64,000 nt of DNA from NCBI GenBank assembly GCA_035235625.1, contig CP141141.1:372001-436000 (forward strand). Reading direction: 5' to 3'. The stretch's first letter is position 1; every line of letters begins with the position of its first letter. Below the pieces are notes generated by a model that saw only the letters and a list, made by a program, of their open reading frames with translations, was not told the DNA's origin and ran no database searches. The stretch comes from Saururus chinensis (lineage: Eukaryota; Streptophyta; Magnoliopsida; Piperales; Saururaceae). Position numbers and translations under genes: made by a program. Below, piece by piece: positions 11,258 through 24,283 of the stretch.

Positions 11258-11529
11258 CTGATCGGCAAAGCTCACAAAGTAACTAAGGCATATATCATAA
11301 CTAATGAAGAAAGGTAAAAGAACACAGAAAAGCTATGTAACAAGGCCAAAGTGTTGTAGATTACCTACGCGTCTTCTTTCTTGGTGAGAGACTGAGAGAT
11401 ATTTGGGCAATGCCAAACGAAGGCAGAGGAGAAACAGAGCACGAAATGCAGGCTCCCCCCACGCCATGCTTTGCCAATATACAGACTAGACAAAGAAAAT
11501 CAATGCGGAAACACAATGATATGAGAGAC

Positions 11530-12424
11530 AGATGAAGAGATATTTAGCATTACTATTTGGGAGCCGCTGCGGCTTCCTCAGTTCCAACAGTGACGGCCAA
11601 TTAGGAGGGAGGAGGTGTGAGAGGCTGGAAAAGGGGAGGCTTTTCCGGCGGCTAAGTGGTCCGGTCGATCAAGAGGGAGGCGCTCCGACTTCTTCGGTTC
11701 CAATGGTGACGGTTGATAGGGAGGGAGGAGGTGTGAGAGGCAAAAAAAAGAGGTTTTTTTTCCGCCGGCAATTTGGTCACTGTCGATCAAGAGGGAGGCG
11801 CTCCGACTCCTCGGTTCCATTGGCGACGGTCAATTAGGAGGGAGGAGGTATGAGAGGTGGGGAAAAAGTCCGGGCTTTTTCTCCCAATGTTCTCTCCCGT
11901 GTTCTTTTGACTAGTTTTCCGGCGGCGATTTGGTCAAGGTCGAAGTTGTGCGATAAGCCCGGTTCCGATGGCTCTTGTTCATGATCAATCAAGAGGGAGG
12001 GGCTGCGGTGGACAGTTTCGGTGGCAACGGTCGACTAGGAGGAAGCCCGGTTCCGGTAGCTCTTGTTCACGATCGATCAAGAGGGAGGCGTTGCAGTGGA
12101 TGGTTCCGGTGGCGAAGGTCGATGAGGAGGGAGGAGGTATGAGAGGCGGGAAAAAAGTCTAGGCTTTTTCTGAACTTGTTCTCTCCCGTCTTTTTAACAC
12201 TCGGTTTTCTCTGTAAGATTCAGGGAGAAGAACCCGGTTCCCTCTCTGTTAGAAGAACCGGGTTCCGGTTAATTTCACTGAAAAGGTCGTAACCCAAGTT
12301 CCGTCTCCGTTACTTCAGTGAGAAGGGAGAAACTTATATGAATTTCGGTTCTTGTGACGTGGAAGCTGCTCATTGGTGGCCAATGGGTGTTGAGCGAGAA
12401 GCCCTCCCCAGCAGATTCGCGTCC
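11530..12424. repeat. Right subterminal and terminal region of MULE-B
   Basis: GC-rich block with several imperfect copies of a unit containing TCAAGAGGGAGGCG and GGTTCC (about 11570-12130), then CCGGGTTCCGG motifs, ending GCAGATTCGCGTCC at 12424. The last about 480 bp are homologous to 42030-42421, the right end of MULE-A, and so to its terminal inverted repeat. Frames across it are side effects of the tandem repeat. Confidence 0.75.
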
Positions 12425-12429
12425 CCTTT

Positions 12430-12992
12430 TGAGAGGTGTACAAGATAGTTGTACAACGTAGAAAATGGATGTGCCAAGAAAAAATATAAGATTTAACGTG
12501 GTCTAGCAATGTACTAACCTCCTTCTGTCACACAAATCTACTATTTTTCAAAATAATTGCAAATGAGAAGATTATAATTCTCAAATCCTCTCAACTCTCA
12601 AAGCATAAAGCTTTTACACTATTGTCAATCATCCATCAACCACACTAGGGTTCTTTAGCAACACTTATATAACTCCATGGACGTACATAAGAGTACAAGC
12701 CTATTTGGAGAAATAAATCTAAGTACAAACAATAAGAAAGAATCCAAATCATAGTAAAATTGAGTGCCAAACGATTCGACTATTGATTGCTAGGAAACTG
12801 TGATCGATCGCATATTGTTTGTCTCTCATATGAGACTTCCAGAACGTTGAATGATCAATTAGTTCAATCGCCCATGCCACTGATTGATTGGTCCATATGA
12901 ACACCAATTCTAGTACTCCTGTCTATCAATTGCATTGCATTGGCCATCAATTGCACCTTCCTTTTGCGCATATTACTCTCTCATACACAACA
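12430..12992 (-). mobile_element. Solo Copia-type LTR
   Basis: Matches the LTR at about 43236-43778, which is attached to Copia pol remnants: both share GAGGTG near the start, GATTTAACGTGGTCTAG-like sequence, TCTACTATTTTTCAA and GTCAATCATCCATCAACC. No internal retrotransposon sequence follows, so it is a solo or isolated LTR. It starts about six bases after the MULE-B end. I see no clear 5-bp target duplication; the right edge (about 12992) is approximate. Confidence 0.6.
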
Positions 12993-13733
12993 TATTGCCC
13001 TATATATGTGACACCCAAAATTTCCCAAAAGAAAGTTCACTTTTTTATAATAAATAAAAAAATTTGGTTCAATTGTCAATGACCATCGACATGTCGATGG
13101 TTCTACTGATGAGAACAAACATGTTCTATCGGCGAGCATCGACACACTAAAAGAATTACCAATGATAATTGCATGCATGTTGTTATCACAATATATGAAA
13201 TGTTTAGGTAGTTTTAGACTTCGGGAGTAGTTATCTTAGTATTTAAGGGCGTAGAAACTGACTCATTGTGGGAAAAGGAGTCCACAAAAAGGCCACGCAC
13301 TAGTAGGGAAGTGTTCGGAGGCTGACAAGAGAAGGAAGATTTGTGCTTTGAGGTTGAATTGCTTTCTAAACTCAAAAATCTTAAATGAAATTCTCTTATT
13401 TGGAATTCCTTCAAATTCTTCGTGATTGTGAACTAGTGTATTTGTCATAAGCAAATGAATCCAAGTGATTGACGTCGTTTTAATGGAGTATTTGGGATTT
13501 TAATATTTTTAGTGAGAATTATGATTCAAGTACCTTAATCCTTCATTATGGAAAAGTTTTTTGTTGGATTTTATGACAAAAATATGTTTTGAAATCAATT
13601 CTTGAGTACTTGGTCTTAATTTTTCAATCGTCGGTATGATCACCAGCGTGTCGGTGGACACACCCCCAAGAGGAAGAGGATGAGCAGTACTCTACAAGTA
13701 TGCATTGAAATGTATGATATTTTAGTCATCAGT
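12993..13733. repeat. Diverged tandem-like region with TGTCGATG motifs, left of LARD-1
   Basis: No gene recognised. Motifs such as CATCGACATGTCGATGG and GTCGGTGGACAC recur here and continue at 20984-21290 on the other side of LARD-1, so LARD-1 inserted into a diverged repeat of this type. Confidence 0.4.
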
Positions 13734-15709
13734 TGTAATGACCCGACCCGAGCTGGGCCCACAAAATCACTAATAGAAAATTTATTCTCTTACTTAAGCC
13801 AGGAATCATCGTCTGTGTGCGAGAGATACAACGTTCGTCTACGCACTACGAGGCTTTAGGGCTTCCTCGTACATAGACTTAGGTTGTAACGAACACATAC
13901 ACACAACGAAGCTTCATAGTTCATTGCATGTAAAACAGAATAAAACATATTATTATAATTAATTTGGATTGGGCCAACGTTGCCTTGTCGTTGGTTGCCT
14001 ACATACGTATTGGATATTATTCCAATACGATCGGATCCGAACATAGTTCTGCCTTATGGCTACTACATACAACAAATATCACAAAATCATATGTATAAAA
14101 TACATATATACTGATTTTCAATCAGAGTTATGCAAAAACCGATAAAACACCGGCAATACACATCTCGCTCTATCACAGTTTGGGATCAATCACATTCACA
14201 TGTCTCGCTCCATCACTGAGCCGAGACTGAACACACACCATACGTCTCGCTCTACCAGAGAACAAGATGAAACATATCTACAGGTCTCGTCTACCACTGA
14301 GCCGAGACTGAAAACACACTACATGTCTCGCTCTATCACTGAGCCGAGACCGAACACACACATCACACGTCTCGCTCTACCTTAGAGCAAGACCACACAC
14401 ATCATGGCATAAAAGCACACCTCATGGCATATAAGCACACATCATGGCATAGCACACATCATTCTATAATTAAAACGGGAGATCTGAAATGCTTACTCCC
14501 CTCATGTCTTGCGAGGTAGTAGTATTCGGAGTTGCTCGTATGAGCATCCTCCCCTTCAGATTCGAAGATAGTAGACGAAGCTTCCTCTAGCCTCCATACG
14601 TTCCTCGTTTTGTATTTAAAGACAACGTATAAATGTTCTCCTTGCTGGAGACTCTTTTCGTTTTCTGCGCCCATGAGCGGTGGACACAACCTCCCTTACT
14701 CTGGATTAGTTCTCTTGATGTAGCCCGACAACTTTGGACAGAACTCCGTCTTGCTCCGGGCCCCTTTTTCTTGTTCGGCGCTCGAGGATAACGGGTAGAG
14801 CCTCTCTTTGTCTCAGGGCATTTCCTCTTTATACGGTTACCAACTTGGAAAACGGAGCCCTCCATTGTGTAGACACACTTGATTTAGTCAAGAACACCTC
14901 TTGAATCGACTAAATCAGAGTTAGGATGGACAGAAACAGAGAAATTGAAGTTGGTTGGTGCTCGAGGACAACGGGCAGAACCACTCCTTGTCTTAGGGTG
15001 TTTCATCCTTATATGGACTCCAACTCGAAGAAGGACCCCTCCATTGCGTAGAGCACACTCGATTTAGTAGGAAACAGGTCTTGAACAGCCTTAATTGGCC
15101 CCAGAACGGTAAAAAATGGGGCCGAAGAAGTTCCGATTCGAAAACAGAATGGAAATGGGGTATATATAGCCCCCGAGCCGCGAAAAGCACTACGTCGCGC
15201 CGCCAAATCCAGTGGCGCCGTGGTTTTAGGGCTGCGGCGCTGCCGTACACGTGGCTCATTCCTACGTGCGCAAATTCACATGCCTGCTGCGTCGTGGATC
15301 CACGGCAGCCTCGATTTCGCTAGCGCGTCTCGCGCCGTGGCGGCCTATTTATTTTTTTATTTTTCTTTTTCTTCTTTCTTCAAACACGATAACTTCTTAC
15401 CCCGGATTCGGATTCGCGTGTTCTTAATACCGCTGGACTCGTATTGACGAGCCCTTCGATACAAACCCACTTAAAGTAGAAAATCACAATATTTCCAAGT
15501 GGGTCTTGCCTATTTTCCATGTTTCCCGAGGTCGTAACTTCTTGTATTGACCTCCATTTTGCGCGTTCTTAGAATCGTTACGCTCGTTTCTTCAAGCTCT
15601 ACTCATATATGGAGGTTTCACCCTCTAAAACCCTCTAAAATTTATCCCAAAATTATCTAATTAGGCCTAACCCTTCAAGTTAGATGTAATCGAAAAATGA
15701 GTCGTTACA
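13734..15709 (-). repeat. LARD-1 LTR (3' LTR in element orientation)
   Basis: Contains a tandem block at about 14160-14400 built on GTCTCGCTCTA..CTGAGCCGAGACTGA, then short CATGGCATATAAGCACAC repeats, and a GC-rich segment near 15180-15350 followed by TATTTATTTTTTTATTTTTC. Ends at GAGTCGTTACA. Confidence 0.88.
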
Positions 15710-15725
15710 TTCTCCCCCCCTTAAT
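15710..15725 (-). other. LARD-1 polypurine tract
   Basis: On the minus strand AAGGGGGGGAGAA directly precedes the LTR start TGTAACGACTC. This is the expected plus-strand priming site and sets the element's orientation. Confidence 0.85.
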
Positions 15726-18700
15726 AGAATTGTGTCCTCACAATTCGCCTAAAATACTTTTCTAAACACAACAAAATTCAGTCATTATTCCGACACAAAT
15801 CACAGATAACATTCCGATAATTTAGAATAGGAGGAAATTTTACAAAGAAAATCTAATAGCTCATAATCGTATAAAATACTTTAAACAAAATCCAATAATT
15901 TAGATCAGATAAAATCGTCACAACATAATCCAATAACTCATGATCAGATAAAACACTCTAAACACAATCTAATGCTTACGTCAAAAGTAGATAAATTGAA
16001 ACTCAAAACACAAACATCAAATCCGGATCAAGAAAATCCCGTCAAACACAATTCAAAACACTCCCGGATTTCATTATCCGTTACTCACAATTCAACAATT
16101 TGGTAGAAAAATCATTTCACAAAATTCAACTTAAAATCACAATTTTCTTTTCAATACACAGTGGATCTTTTCAGCTCAAAACACATACCGTGATACTAAA
16201 CGGTGTTCCTTCCAATACTCATGGGGTAATCGAAGGGCTCACAAGGATAGGAGATTGCCCATGTCTCCACACCTGTGTGCGCGCATCACTAGCCGATTAT
16301 TTTTCTATCAGCGGGCATCTCACTAATCACCGCAATGCCAAACGGCCTTCCCTTGTGCTCATGGGGCAACGAGAGGTCACTAAGAATTGGAGTTTCCTAT
16401 GATCTCCACATATATGCATGCTCAACCAATTTCTTGATCAGTATCTATTAACGATAGTTTTTGGGCTTTATACTAAATTACTATCTATAGAGCTTGAAGA
16501 TCCAACAATTTAAAATCACACTTTTCTTTTCAAAATCATGGGGAAATCGAAAGACTCACAAGGATAGGAAGATTGCCCATGATACTCCACACCTATGTGT
16601 GTGCGTCACTAGCCGGTTATTTTGCTATCGGTAGGCATTTCACTAATCACTTCACACGCCACAATGCCCAACGGCCTTCCCTCGCGCTCATGGGGCAACG
16701 AGAGGTCACTAAGAATAGGAGTTTCTCATGATCTCCACATCTATGCACACACAACTAATTATTTTTCTAGATCAGTATCCACTAACGATAGCTTTTGGGC
16801 TTTATACCAAATAACTATCTATAGAGCTTGGAGATCCAAATCATCGGAAAACCTCATATTCAAATCAATTCCAGGGAAAATAATCCCGATTAAACTAGAC
16901 TCGAAATCAAAATCCATTTCAATACACTGGTGGAATCAACCTTGAAGCTATCCACTAACACCTCATGACCCATACTACAGATGTTTGATGGTTTCTGCTT
17001 AGTAATTCCACAGGCAATTGAGATAAATTTACAAAATTTCAAATCTGTTTTAAAATAACCAAAGATTTGAAATCAAATTTTCATAGCAAACCTACCAACA
17101 GATTCAACCCTAGAGTAATCCACTAACACCTTGTATCTCATATAACAGGTATTTAGTGATTTCTCTTCAAAAATTCCACCGTTTTTCAAAATAAATTCAC
17201 TTCTTAATCAAACACATTTTCTAAAATTAACAATTTAAAATTAAATTTTATTTCAATATTCGAGTAGAATTAACCGTAAAGTTTTCCACTAGCACCTCAT
17301 GTCCCATACCATGAGCGGACGGTGGTTACCCTTTGGCAATTCCACCGTAGTTAAAAACATATTTGAAAGCAAATTTTATTTCAATACCCGAGTAGAATTA
17401 ACTGCAGAATTTTTCCACTAGCGCCTCATGTCCTATACCATAAGCGGTTGGTGGTTACGCTATGGTAATTCTACTGTAGTTTAAAACACATTGAAATCGA
17501 AATCGTTGAAAATATTTGAAAAAGAATCATGTAACAAATTCAAAACAAAATTTTCAATCGAGTCTAATTCAAATCACAATTCATAAAAATCAAGGCTTCC
17601 TATTAAATCCAAAGCCATACGAGAAAACAAAATTTCAATTCATTATTGATTGAAATTCAAAAAAATTTGGAATCCATTTCAAATTTGATATATCACATGC
17701 AGAAAGAAATTCTAATATAAATCTAAATAAACTAATTCAAAAAAGAATTTTTTTAAATAACTTACAGTCAAATTTCAGAATTCATAAAATCAGAATTCAT
17801 ATAAATCCCGATGTCAAATATACACAATGAAAGGTTTAAAAGCAAAGTTCATATTAAATCCAATTAAAAATTAAACATGATGCAACACATTTAGACTTAA
17901 ACTATAAATACTTTTCAAGTAAACAATGAAAATTATCAAATTGATGTTTGCATCAAAACTCATGCAATACATTCAAGGCAGAAATTTCATATCAATTTTA
18001 ATTTAAGATTGACATTTGCAAAGTCTAAATTTGCCATCAATCGGATACACACACGTAGAATAAAAATAAAAATTACTTATAATTAAACAAATCATAATTT
18101 ATCAACATTAGACTTTGATGCTATTTTAATATCACATCAGCATAACAAAAATACAAATGTAATATGACTCATTCATAATGACATTTTTCAATCATCAAAT
18201 TGATGTTCATATCTAATCCCTTACAATAAATGGTGAACGGAGTATCAAATAACATATATAAAATTCTTACCACTTCAGATGCAACACATTCAAAACAAAT
18301 ATTTTAGATCAATCCTAATGTAAGATCAGCATTTGCAAAAATTAGAGTTTATCTAATACCACACATGTAGAATAAAATTCTAAACCACTTTTAATTAAAC
18401 ATATTAGAATTCATGAAATCAAATTCATAGAAATTCCGATGACATACCAGCATTACAAATCAAAATCAATCATAACTTATTCATAACATAAATTTCAAAT
18501 CAAAATCCACTTCAAAATCGGAGTTCTTAAAACCGGAGTCCTTAAATACGATCTCACGCTTATAGAGTGAAAAGTACACAATTGGAGTTCTCACTGATTC
18601 CAATATCACATATGCAGAACAAACGTTCATAATAAAATTTTTTACAAAATCCGATGTCAAATATGCAATAAATATATTTTTTTTAAAAAAAAAATTGAAG

Positions 18701-18935
18701 CTACTCTTAAAGCCGATAACAAACATGCAAAACAAAATTTTCACAATTGGAGTCGGTATTAACTCTAATGTTACTCGAAAAATTTACAATAGGAGTATGT
18801 ACTAAATTAATACAATACTTCCCGAATAAAAGCTTTAGGTCAAATTGACCCTCATAAAACGGAACATCAAATTGAATCAAATTTTTGGATCAAATCAACA
18901 TATATTTTAAAATATTCTTCTCTCGCAGACAGAGC
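15726..18935 (-). other. LARD-1 internal region, non-coding with tandem motifs
   Basis: No gag or pol motif in any frame. Two imperfect repeat families occur. One contains ATGGGG.AA.. and GATCTCCACA..TATG, then AACTATCTATAGAGCTTG (about 16210, 16540 and 16690). The other contains CCACTA.CACCTCATG..CCATAC (about 16945, 17120, 17290 and 17410). The same two families occur in LARD-2. Confidence 0.75.
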
Positions 18936-18938
18936 AAT

Positions 18939-18952
18939 GCTCTGATACCATT
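18939..18952 (-). other. LARD-1 primer binding site (tRNA-iMet type)
   Basis: The plus strand reads GCTCTGATACCA just before the LTR. Its complement TGGTATCAGAGC is the standard plant site pairing with the 3' end of initiator-Met tRNA. Confidence 0.9.
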
Positions 18953-20983
18953 TGTAAAGACCCGACCCAAGCCAGGCCCACAAAATCACTAATAGAAAAT
19001 ATATTCTCTTACTTAAGCCAGGAATCATCGTCTGTGTGCGAGAGATACAACGTTCATCTACGCACTACGGGGCTTTAGGGCTTCCTCGTACATAGACTTA
19101 GGTTGTAACGAACACATACACACAACGAAGCTTCATAGTTCATTGCATGTAAAATAGAATAAAACATATTATTATAATTAATTTGGATTGGGCCAATGTT
19201 GCCTTGCCGTTGGTTACCTACATATGTATTGGATATTATTCCAATACGATCGGATCCGAACATAGTTCTGCCTTATGGCTACTACATACAACAAATATCA
19301 CAAAATCATATGTATAAAATACATATATACTGATTTTCAATCAGAGTTATGCAAAAACCGATAAAACACCGGCAATACACATCTCGCTCTATCACAGTTT
19401 GGGATCAATCACATTCACATGTCTCTCTCCATCACTGAGCCGAGACTGAACACACACCATACGTCTCGCTCTACCAGAGAACAAGATGAAACATATCTAC
19501 AGGTCTCGTCTACCACTGAGCCGAGACTGAAAACACACTACATGTCTCGCTCTATCACTGAGCCGAGACCGAACACACACATCACACGTCTCGCTCTACC
19601 CTAGAGCAAGACCACACACATCAAGGCATATAAGCACACTTCGTGGCATATAAGCACACATCATGCCATAAAAAGCACACCTCATGGCATATAAGTACAC
19701 ATCATGGCATATAAGCACACATCATTCTATAATTAAAACGGGAGATCTGAAATGCTTACTCCCCTCATGTCTTGCGAGGTAGTAGTATTCGGAGTTGCTC
19801 GTACGTGCATCCTCCCCTTCAGATTCGAAGATAGTAGATGAAGCTTCCTCTAGCCTCCATACGTTTCTCGTTTTGTATTTAAAGACTACGTATAAATGTT
19901 CTCCTTGCTGGAGACTCTTCTCGTTTTCTGCGCCCGTGAGCGGTGGACACAACCTCCCTTACTCTGGATTAGTTCTCTTGATGTAGCCCGGCAACTTCGG
20001 ACAGAACTCCATCTTATTCCGAGACCCTTTTTCTTGTTCGGTGCTCGAGGATAACGGGTAGAGCCTCTCTTTGTCTCGGGGCATTTCCTCTTTATACGGT
20101 TACCAACTTGGAAAACGGAGCCCTCCATCGCGTAGAACACACCTGATTTAGTCAAAAACGCCTCTTGAATCGACTAAATCGGAGTTAAGATGGTCAGAAA
20201 TAGAGAAATTGAAGTTGGTCGGTGCTCGAGGACAACAGGCAGAACCACTCCTTGTCTTAGGGCGTTTCATCCTTATACGGACTCCAACTTGAAGAAAGGA
20301 CCCCTCTATCGCATAGAGCACGCTCGATTTAGTAGGAAATAGGTCTTGAACGGCCTTAATCGGCCTCAGAATGATCAGAAATGGGGCAAAAGAAGTTTCG
20401 ATTAGAAAATAGAATGGAAATGGGGTATATATAGCCCCCGAGCTGCCGAAACCACGACGCCGCGCCACCAAATCCTGTGGTGCCGTAGTTTTCAGGCGGT
20501 GGCACATGTCGTAAAGTATGGCTCGCGCCCGTGTGCGCAAATTTGCGGCGCCTGCAATTTCGCGGGCTCGTCTCGCCTTGCCAAGCGCTCCAGTCGCGAG
20601 CCGCGAGCCGCGCCGGCCTATTTATTTTTTTATTTTTATTTTTCTTCTTTTTCAAACACGCGTAACTTCTTACCCAGGATTCGGATTAGGGTGTTCTTAG
20701 TACCCGTTGGACTCATATTGATGAGCCCTTCGATACAAACCCACTTAAAGTAGAAAATCACACTATTTCCAAGTGGGTCTTGCCTATTTTCTACATTTCC
20801 CCAAGTCGTAACTTCCTGTACCAACCTCCATTTTGCGCGTTCTTAGAATCGTTACGCTCGTTTCTTCAAGCTTTACTCATATACGGAGGTTTCACCCTCT
20901 GAAACCCTCTAAAATTTATCCCAAAATTATCTAATTAGGTCTAACCCTTCAAGTGAGACATAATCGAAAAATGAGTCATTACA
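18953..20983 (-). repeat. LARD-1 LTR (5' LTR in element orientation)
   Basis: Direct copy of 13734-15709 with scattered substitutions and a longer GGCATATAAGCACAC block near 19620-19720. Starts TGTAAAGACCCGACCC and ends GAGTCATTACA. Confidence 0.88.
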
Positions 20984-21322
20984 TTAGCAGCGGTGTCGAC
21001 GCTTTGGTGAAGCATCAATGAAGAAGGTAGACTGATAGCCAACCCACTGTCAGTAGAGTTTGACTTGTCAGTGAACTCATCAATGATAATTGATGAGGTA
21101 GTCGACCTGTTGGCAAGGTTGTCGATGACACCTTTAGTTAACTATCGGTGGTGTTTGATATGTCGATGAATTTCCTTATGGTCATAGGTGAGGTGGCCGA
21201 CATGTCGATCATGTCATCAATTGTCATTGGCAGGGTAGCTGACATGTCGGCAAGGTTACTGACAATGATACTAGTTATGGTTTTCCAAGAAATAATATAG
21301 GAATAATTAATGTTAAAATTAA

Positions 21323-21330
<8 letters not shown>
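20984..21330. repeat. Continuation of TGTCGATG-type diverged repeat
   Basis: Recurring motifs such as GTCGACC, TTGTCGATGAC and GACATGTCGGCAAGG mirror those left of LARD-1. No gene seen. Confidence 0.4.
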
Positions 21331-21407
<77 letters not shown>

Positions 21408-21428
21408 CATGTGTGTGTGTGTGTGTGA
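21331..21428. repeat. (AT)n plus (TG)n compound microsatellite
   Basis: About 75 bp of TA dinucleotides followed by ACATGTGTGTGTGTGTGTG. Confidence 0.96.
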
Positions 21429-23375
21429 ATGCATGATTTGAGGTATTTGATTATGCGATTGAAGTGTCAACTATGCACTAGTAAGTAAGGGTTAATAAAC
21501 CCTAAGTCTTGTGTATGAGACCACTAAATGTGATGAATGGGTACCCCAAAACAAAGCATTAGGCATATGAGGTTAAGAGTTCCTTAGTATCTTGACTCAT
21601 CACATGAGTGAGCCACGCATATGAAAAGAGTTTGACATTAAATACGATCAAGGTCTTTCGGCTCTCTAAGGATGAAAGTTATATATAGCCCCTTCCCTGA
21701 TCTAGGAGTCATTTTCAAATGGACTAAAGCATGAAAAGATGTTTAGTCCCTTATAACGTAATAGAAGAGGTTTAAATGATAATGGAAGTCATACTCTTAG
21801 CACTAGGATCCATGAGCCTTTACTTTATGGCGTGGATGTGGTGAGGTAGGCCACAGAAGTACTGAGGTTCTATCGTTATGACCTAGTATTTAGCGGAGTC
21901 CTACATGAGGTCATTGTGTCTATAAAAACTTGAAATGAGATTGCTCTATGGGAATTGATTACTTTCTGAAGTAAGGTATCTTTGATTGTGGCTTATGTTG
22001 ATATTTCTTAAGTTTTACCAATAAGAGATTCTTAGTATGTTGTTTTACTTATATTTTGTTTATATTGTCATCCCACTGAATATTCTTATATATTCAACAT
22101 CCTTCATGGTACAGGTTTCTAGGTCGCTTAAAGAGGTACGAAAAGGTCATAGATGTGGCATAATTCTCCCTCTAGCTCATCGAGACATTTCTTTTGGTTA
22201 AGTTTGTCTAGACATGAGAGTGTGTCATTTGAAATTTTATTAATTTTGATATAGTCAACAGACAATAATATAATTTATGGATCTTGTCTGTATTTTAATC
22301 TATTAGATATGTAGATTTATATTTAAATTATTAGTATCACAAGAATGAATTTGTGAAATGTGTTGGATTCTCATGCCCCTAATTAATTGTTTTAATGTGA
22401 TGGTTAAATGAACGAATTTCGTTGTTTATATGAAGGAGTTAGATTACGATTTTCAAATTATTTCAAAAAAATATAGATTTTTGTTTTCTACAGTTGATAA
22501 GTAATTAGGCGTTTTGTTTATGGGTAAGTTTTTTTCACTTTCTCCTGAATTACAGTGAGCTTGTTCAAACTTGTGTGATTTATTGTGGTTATTTGAGTGG
22601 GCCTTTTTTGGTGGGTCATAGACTACGTACCATTAGTGACTACTAAAAAGTCCAAAAATATTGGGTCTCATCTTTTATCTTTTCTGTTTATAGACTAAGT
22701 TTGGGTGACAACCATCACCATGTTTGTAGCTACATGGCTCACAAAATGTCTAGCATATAAATGACCTATTAATTAACCCTACAATTACCATCCCAAGAGG
22801 TGGAGATTGAACACCAAAACATTGAATTAGATGAACAGAATGTGGCCTCGTTCTACTACTTTTTTTTCTTTGTTAATCACACATTCAACCTGCCCAATTC
22901 CTTTTTATTTTTTTGGCAATATGCCCGACACGTTTTTCTTTGGCAACATGCCCAATTCTTGTTCTATTTTTGAAGTTACCAAAAAAAACATAACTACTGT
23001 ATTTAAGTTAAAAATTAGGATATTACTATTTAGAAGTAGGCAAAACTTGAGCCTCATACAAGGCTTAATTTGTCTTCCCTTTATTTGAATTTTCTGCTCC
23101 TAAAACTTGATGAATGCGAATTTAATTGACTTCATTTGATTGGTCATTTTTCATTTGTTTCCCAACCTAATAAGGCTTGCAGTACATTATTTTTTTTCAG
23201 AGTGGCACAAAATGGGCCCTCATAGATTAACGTCAATAACTCATGAAAGCGTTTCCGCTAATAAAGTTTCACTTGTTGTTGATGGATCCAAGACTCTAGA
23301 TTGCTAATGCATACAGAAGTACACAAAGATCATGCAAAATCACATTTTGTGTATAGATCATGTGCACTTTTGTAT
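21429..23375. other. No recognisable gene
   Basis: Low-GC sequence. Short frames (for example 22831-23088) have no recognisable motif. The part around 21540-21650 (GAGTGAGCCACGCATATGAA) resembles wording I associate with LTR-retrotransposon UTRs, but nothing pins it to an element. Confidence 0.4.
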
Positions 23376-23640
23376 GCGGACGCGAATCTGCTGGGGAGGC
23401 TTTTTCGCTCAGCACCCATTGGCCACCAATGAGTGCCTTCCACGTCACAAGGACCAGCATCAGAACAGAGACGCTCGAATTAACGGACGGAATTTGGGTC
23501 ACGGTTCTCGCTCAAATTAATAGACATGGAACCGGGATTTGGGTCAGGTTCAAATTAATAGACACGAAACCGGAAACTCGGTTTTCTAACAAAGACGGAA
23601 CCAGGTTCTGAAATTCTGAAACAAACAGAGAAGACCCGCC
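23376..23640 (+). repeat. MULE-A left terminal inverted repeat
   Basis: Begins GCGGACGCGAATCTGCTGGG and runs through CCACGTCACAAGGACCAGCA to GACCCGCCTCTCGTAC. The inverted partner ends at 42423, and a third, more diverged copy ends at 12424. Confidence 0.88.
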
Positions 23641-23654
23641 TCTCGTACGACGGG

Positions 23655-24247
23655 AATCCCGCTCCCAGCCCCTCTACCCTATTTTTCTCCTAGTGCTTCT
23701 TCTCCCTTTCGCCCTCTTCCCTGCCAGTCTCTCATTGCTCCGGTGAACCCTAGCCCCAGAGGAGAATGTGGTAGCAATTTTTTTCTTCTAAGAATATGAT
23801 CTTCAGCCAAATTAATTTTCTCTGCACGTTTCTATAGTGTTCTGTTTGAAATGATATTCCTGTTATCAAATGTTTTTGCAGCTGAAGACTGCTGCTTTGA
23901 TTGTTGCGCTCTCTTATGTAGACTCGATCTTTTGTTATCTGTTAACATTGCTAGTCAGGAGAAAGTTTTGAGTTACTAGGCTTATAATATAGCACTATAG
24001 ATGTTGGAGCCGCTAGTTGTTACTGGGCTTATAAATCCTTTGTTTCTGTTTGAAGTTTCTTACTCAGGAGTTAGTCTCTTTGTTGTTTGGCAATTAGCCT
24101 TGACTCACCTGTTGATACAACAGAGATAACCAAATGAGTGAAATAAAAAGCAGAACGATTATGAGTTGAACAAGCTAGTTAGCTAGTTGTAAACCAAATA
24201 CAAGAGTTGGGAGTTGAAAGCCTTAGTCCATCTTGTGCTTGGAGGGC

Positions 24248-24283
<36 letters not shown>

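Larger units (their letters stand above)
2320..12424. mobile_element. MULE-B: Pack-MULE-like element carrying host gene fragments
   Basis: Inferred element. Its right end (about 11945-12424) matches the right end of MULE-A (about 42030-42421), finishing in GCAGATTCGCGTCC. Its left internal segment (2320-3780) matches MULE-A 23655-25085. Between these lie exon fragments of unrelated host genes (UBP6/7-type protease, LRR receptor kinase, unidentified exons), typical of gene-capturing Mutator-like elements. No transposase is seen inside. The left terminal inverted repeat is missing and no 9-bp target duplication could be found, so the left boundary is inferred from homology. Confidence 0.55.
13734..20983 (-). 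mobile_element. LARD-1: non-coding LTR retrotransposon derivative
   Basis: A 7.25-kb element with two about 2.0-kb LTRs (13734-15709 and 18953-20983) in direct orientation, TG..CA ends (TGTAATGACCCGACC ... TTACA), and a 3.24-kb AT-rich internal part without gag or pol. The minus orientation is fixed by the primer binding site next to the right LTR and the polypurine tract next to the left LTR. Long LTRs, intact priming signals and no coding capacity fit a large retrotransposon derivative (LARD) mobilised in trans. Flanking pentamers tcagt and ttagc are not identical. LTRs are similar with scattered differences, suggesting fairly recent insertion. Confidence 0.85.

Noticed and set aside
11532-12162. 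Arg/Gly-rich frames possibly coding
   Set aside because: They overlap tandem repeats of the MULE subterminal region and are not conserved as a frame between the MULE-A and MULE-B ends.
14459-20655. Paired frames in the two LARD-1 LTRs (for example 76 and 130 residues)
   Set aside because: Repeated because the LTRs are duplicates; they have no retrotransposon or host protein motif, and LTRs are not expected to code.
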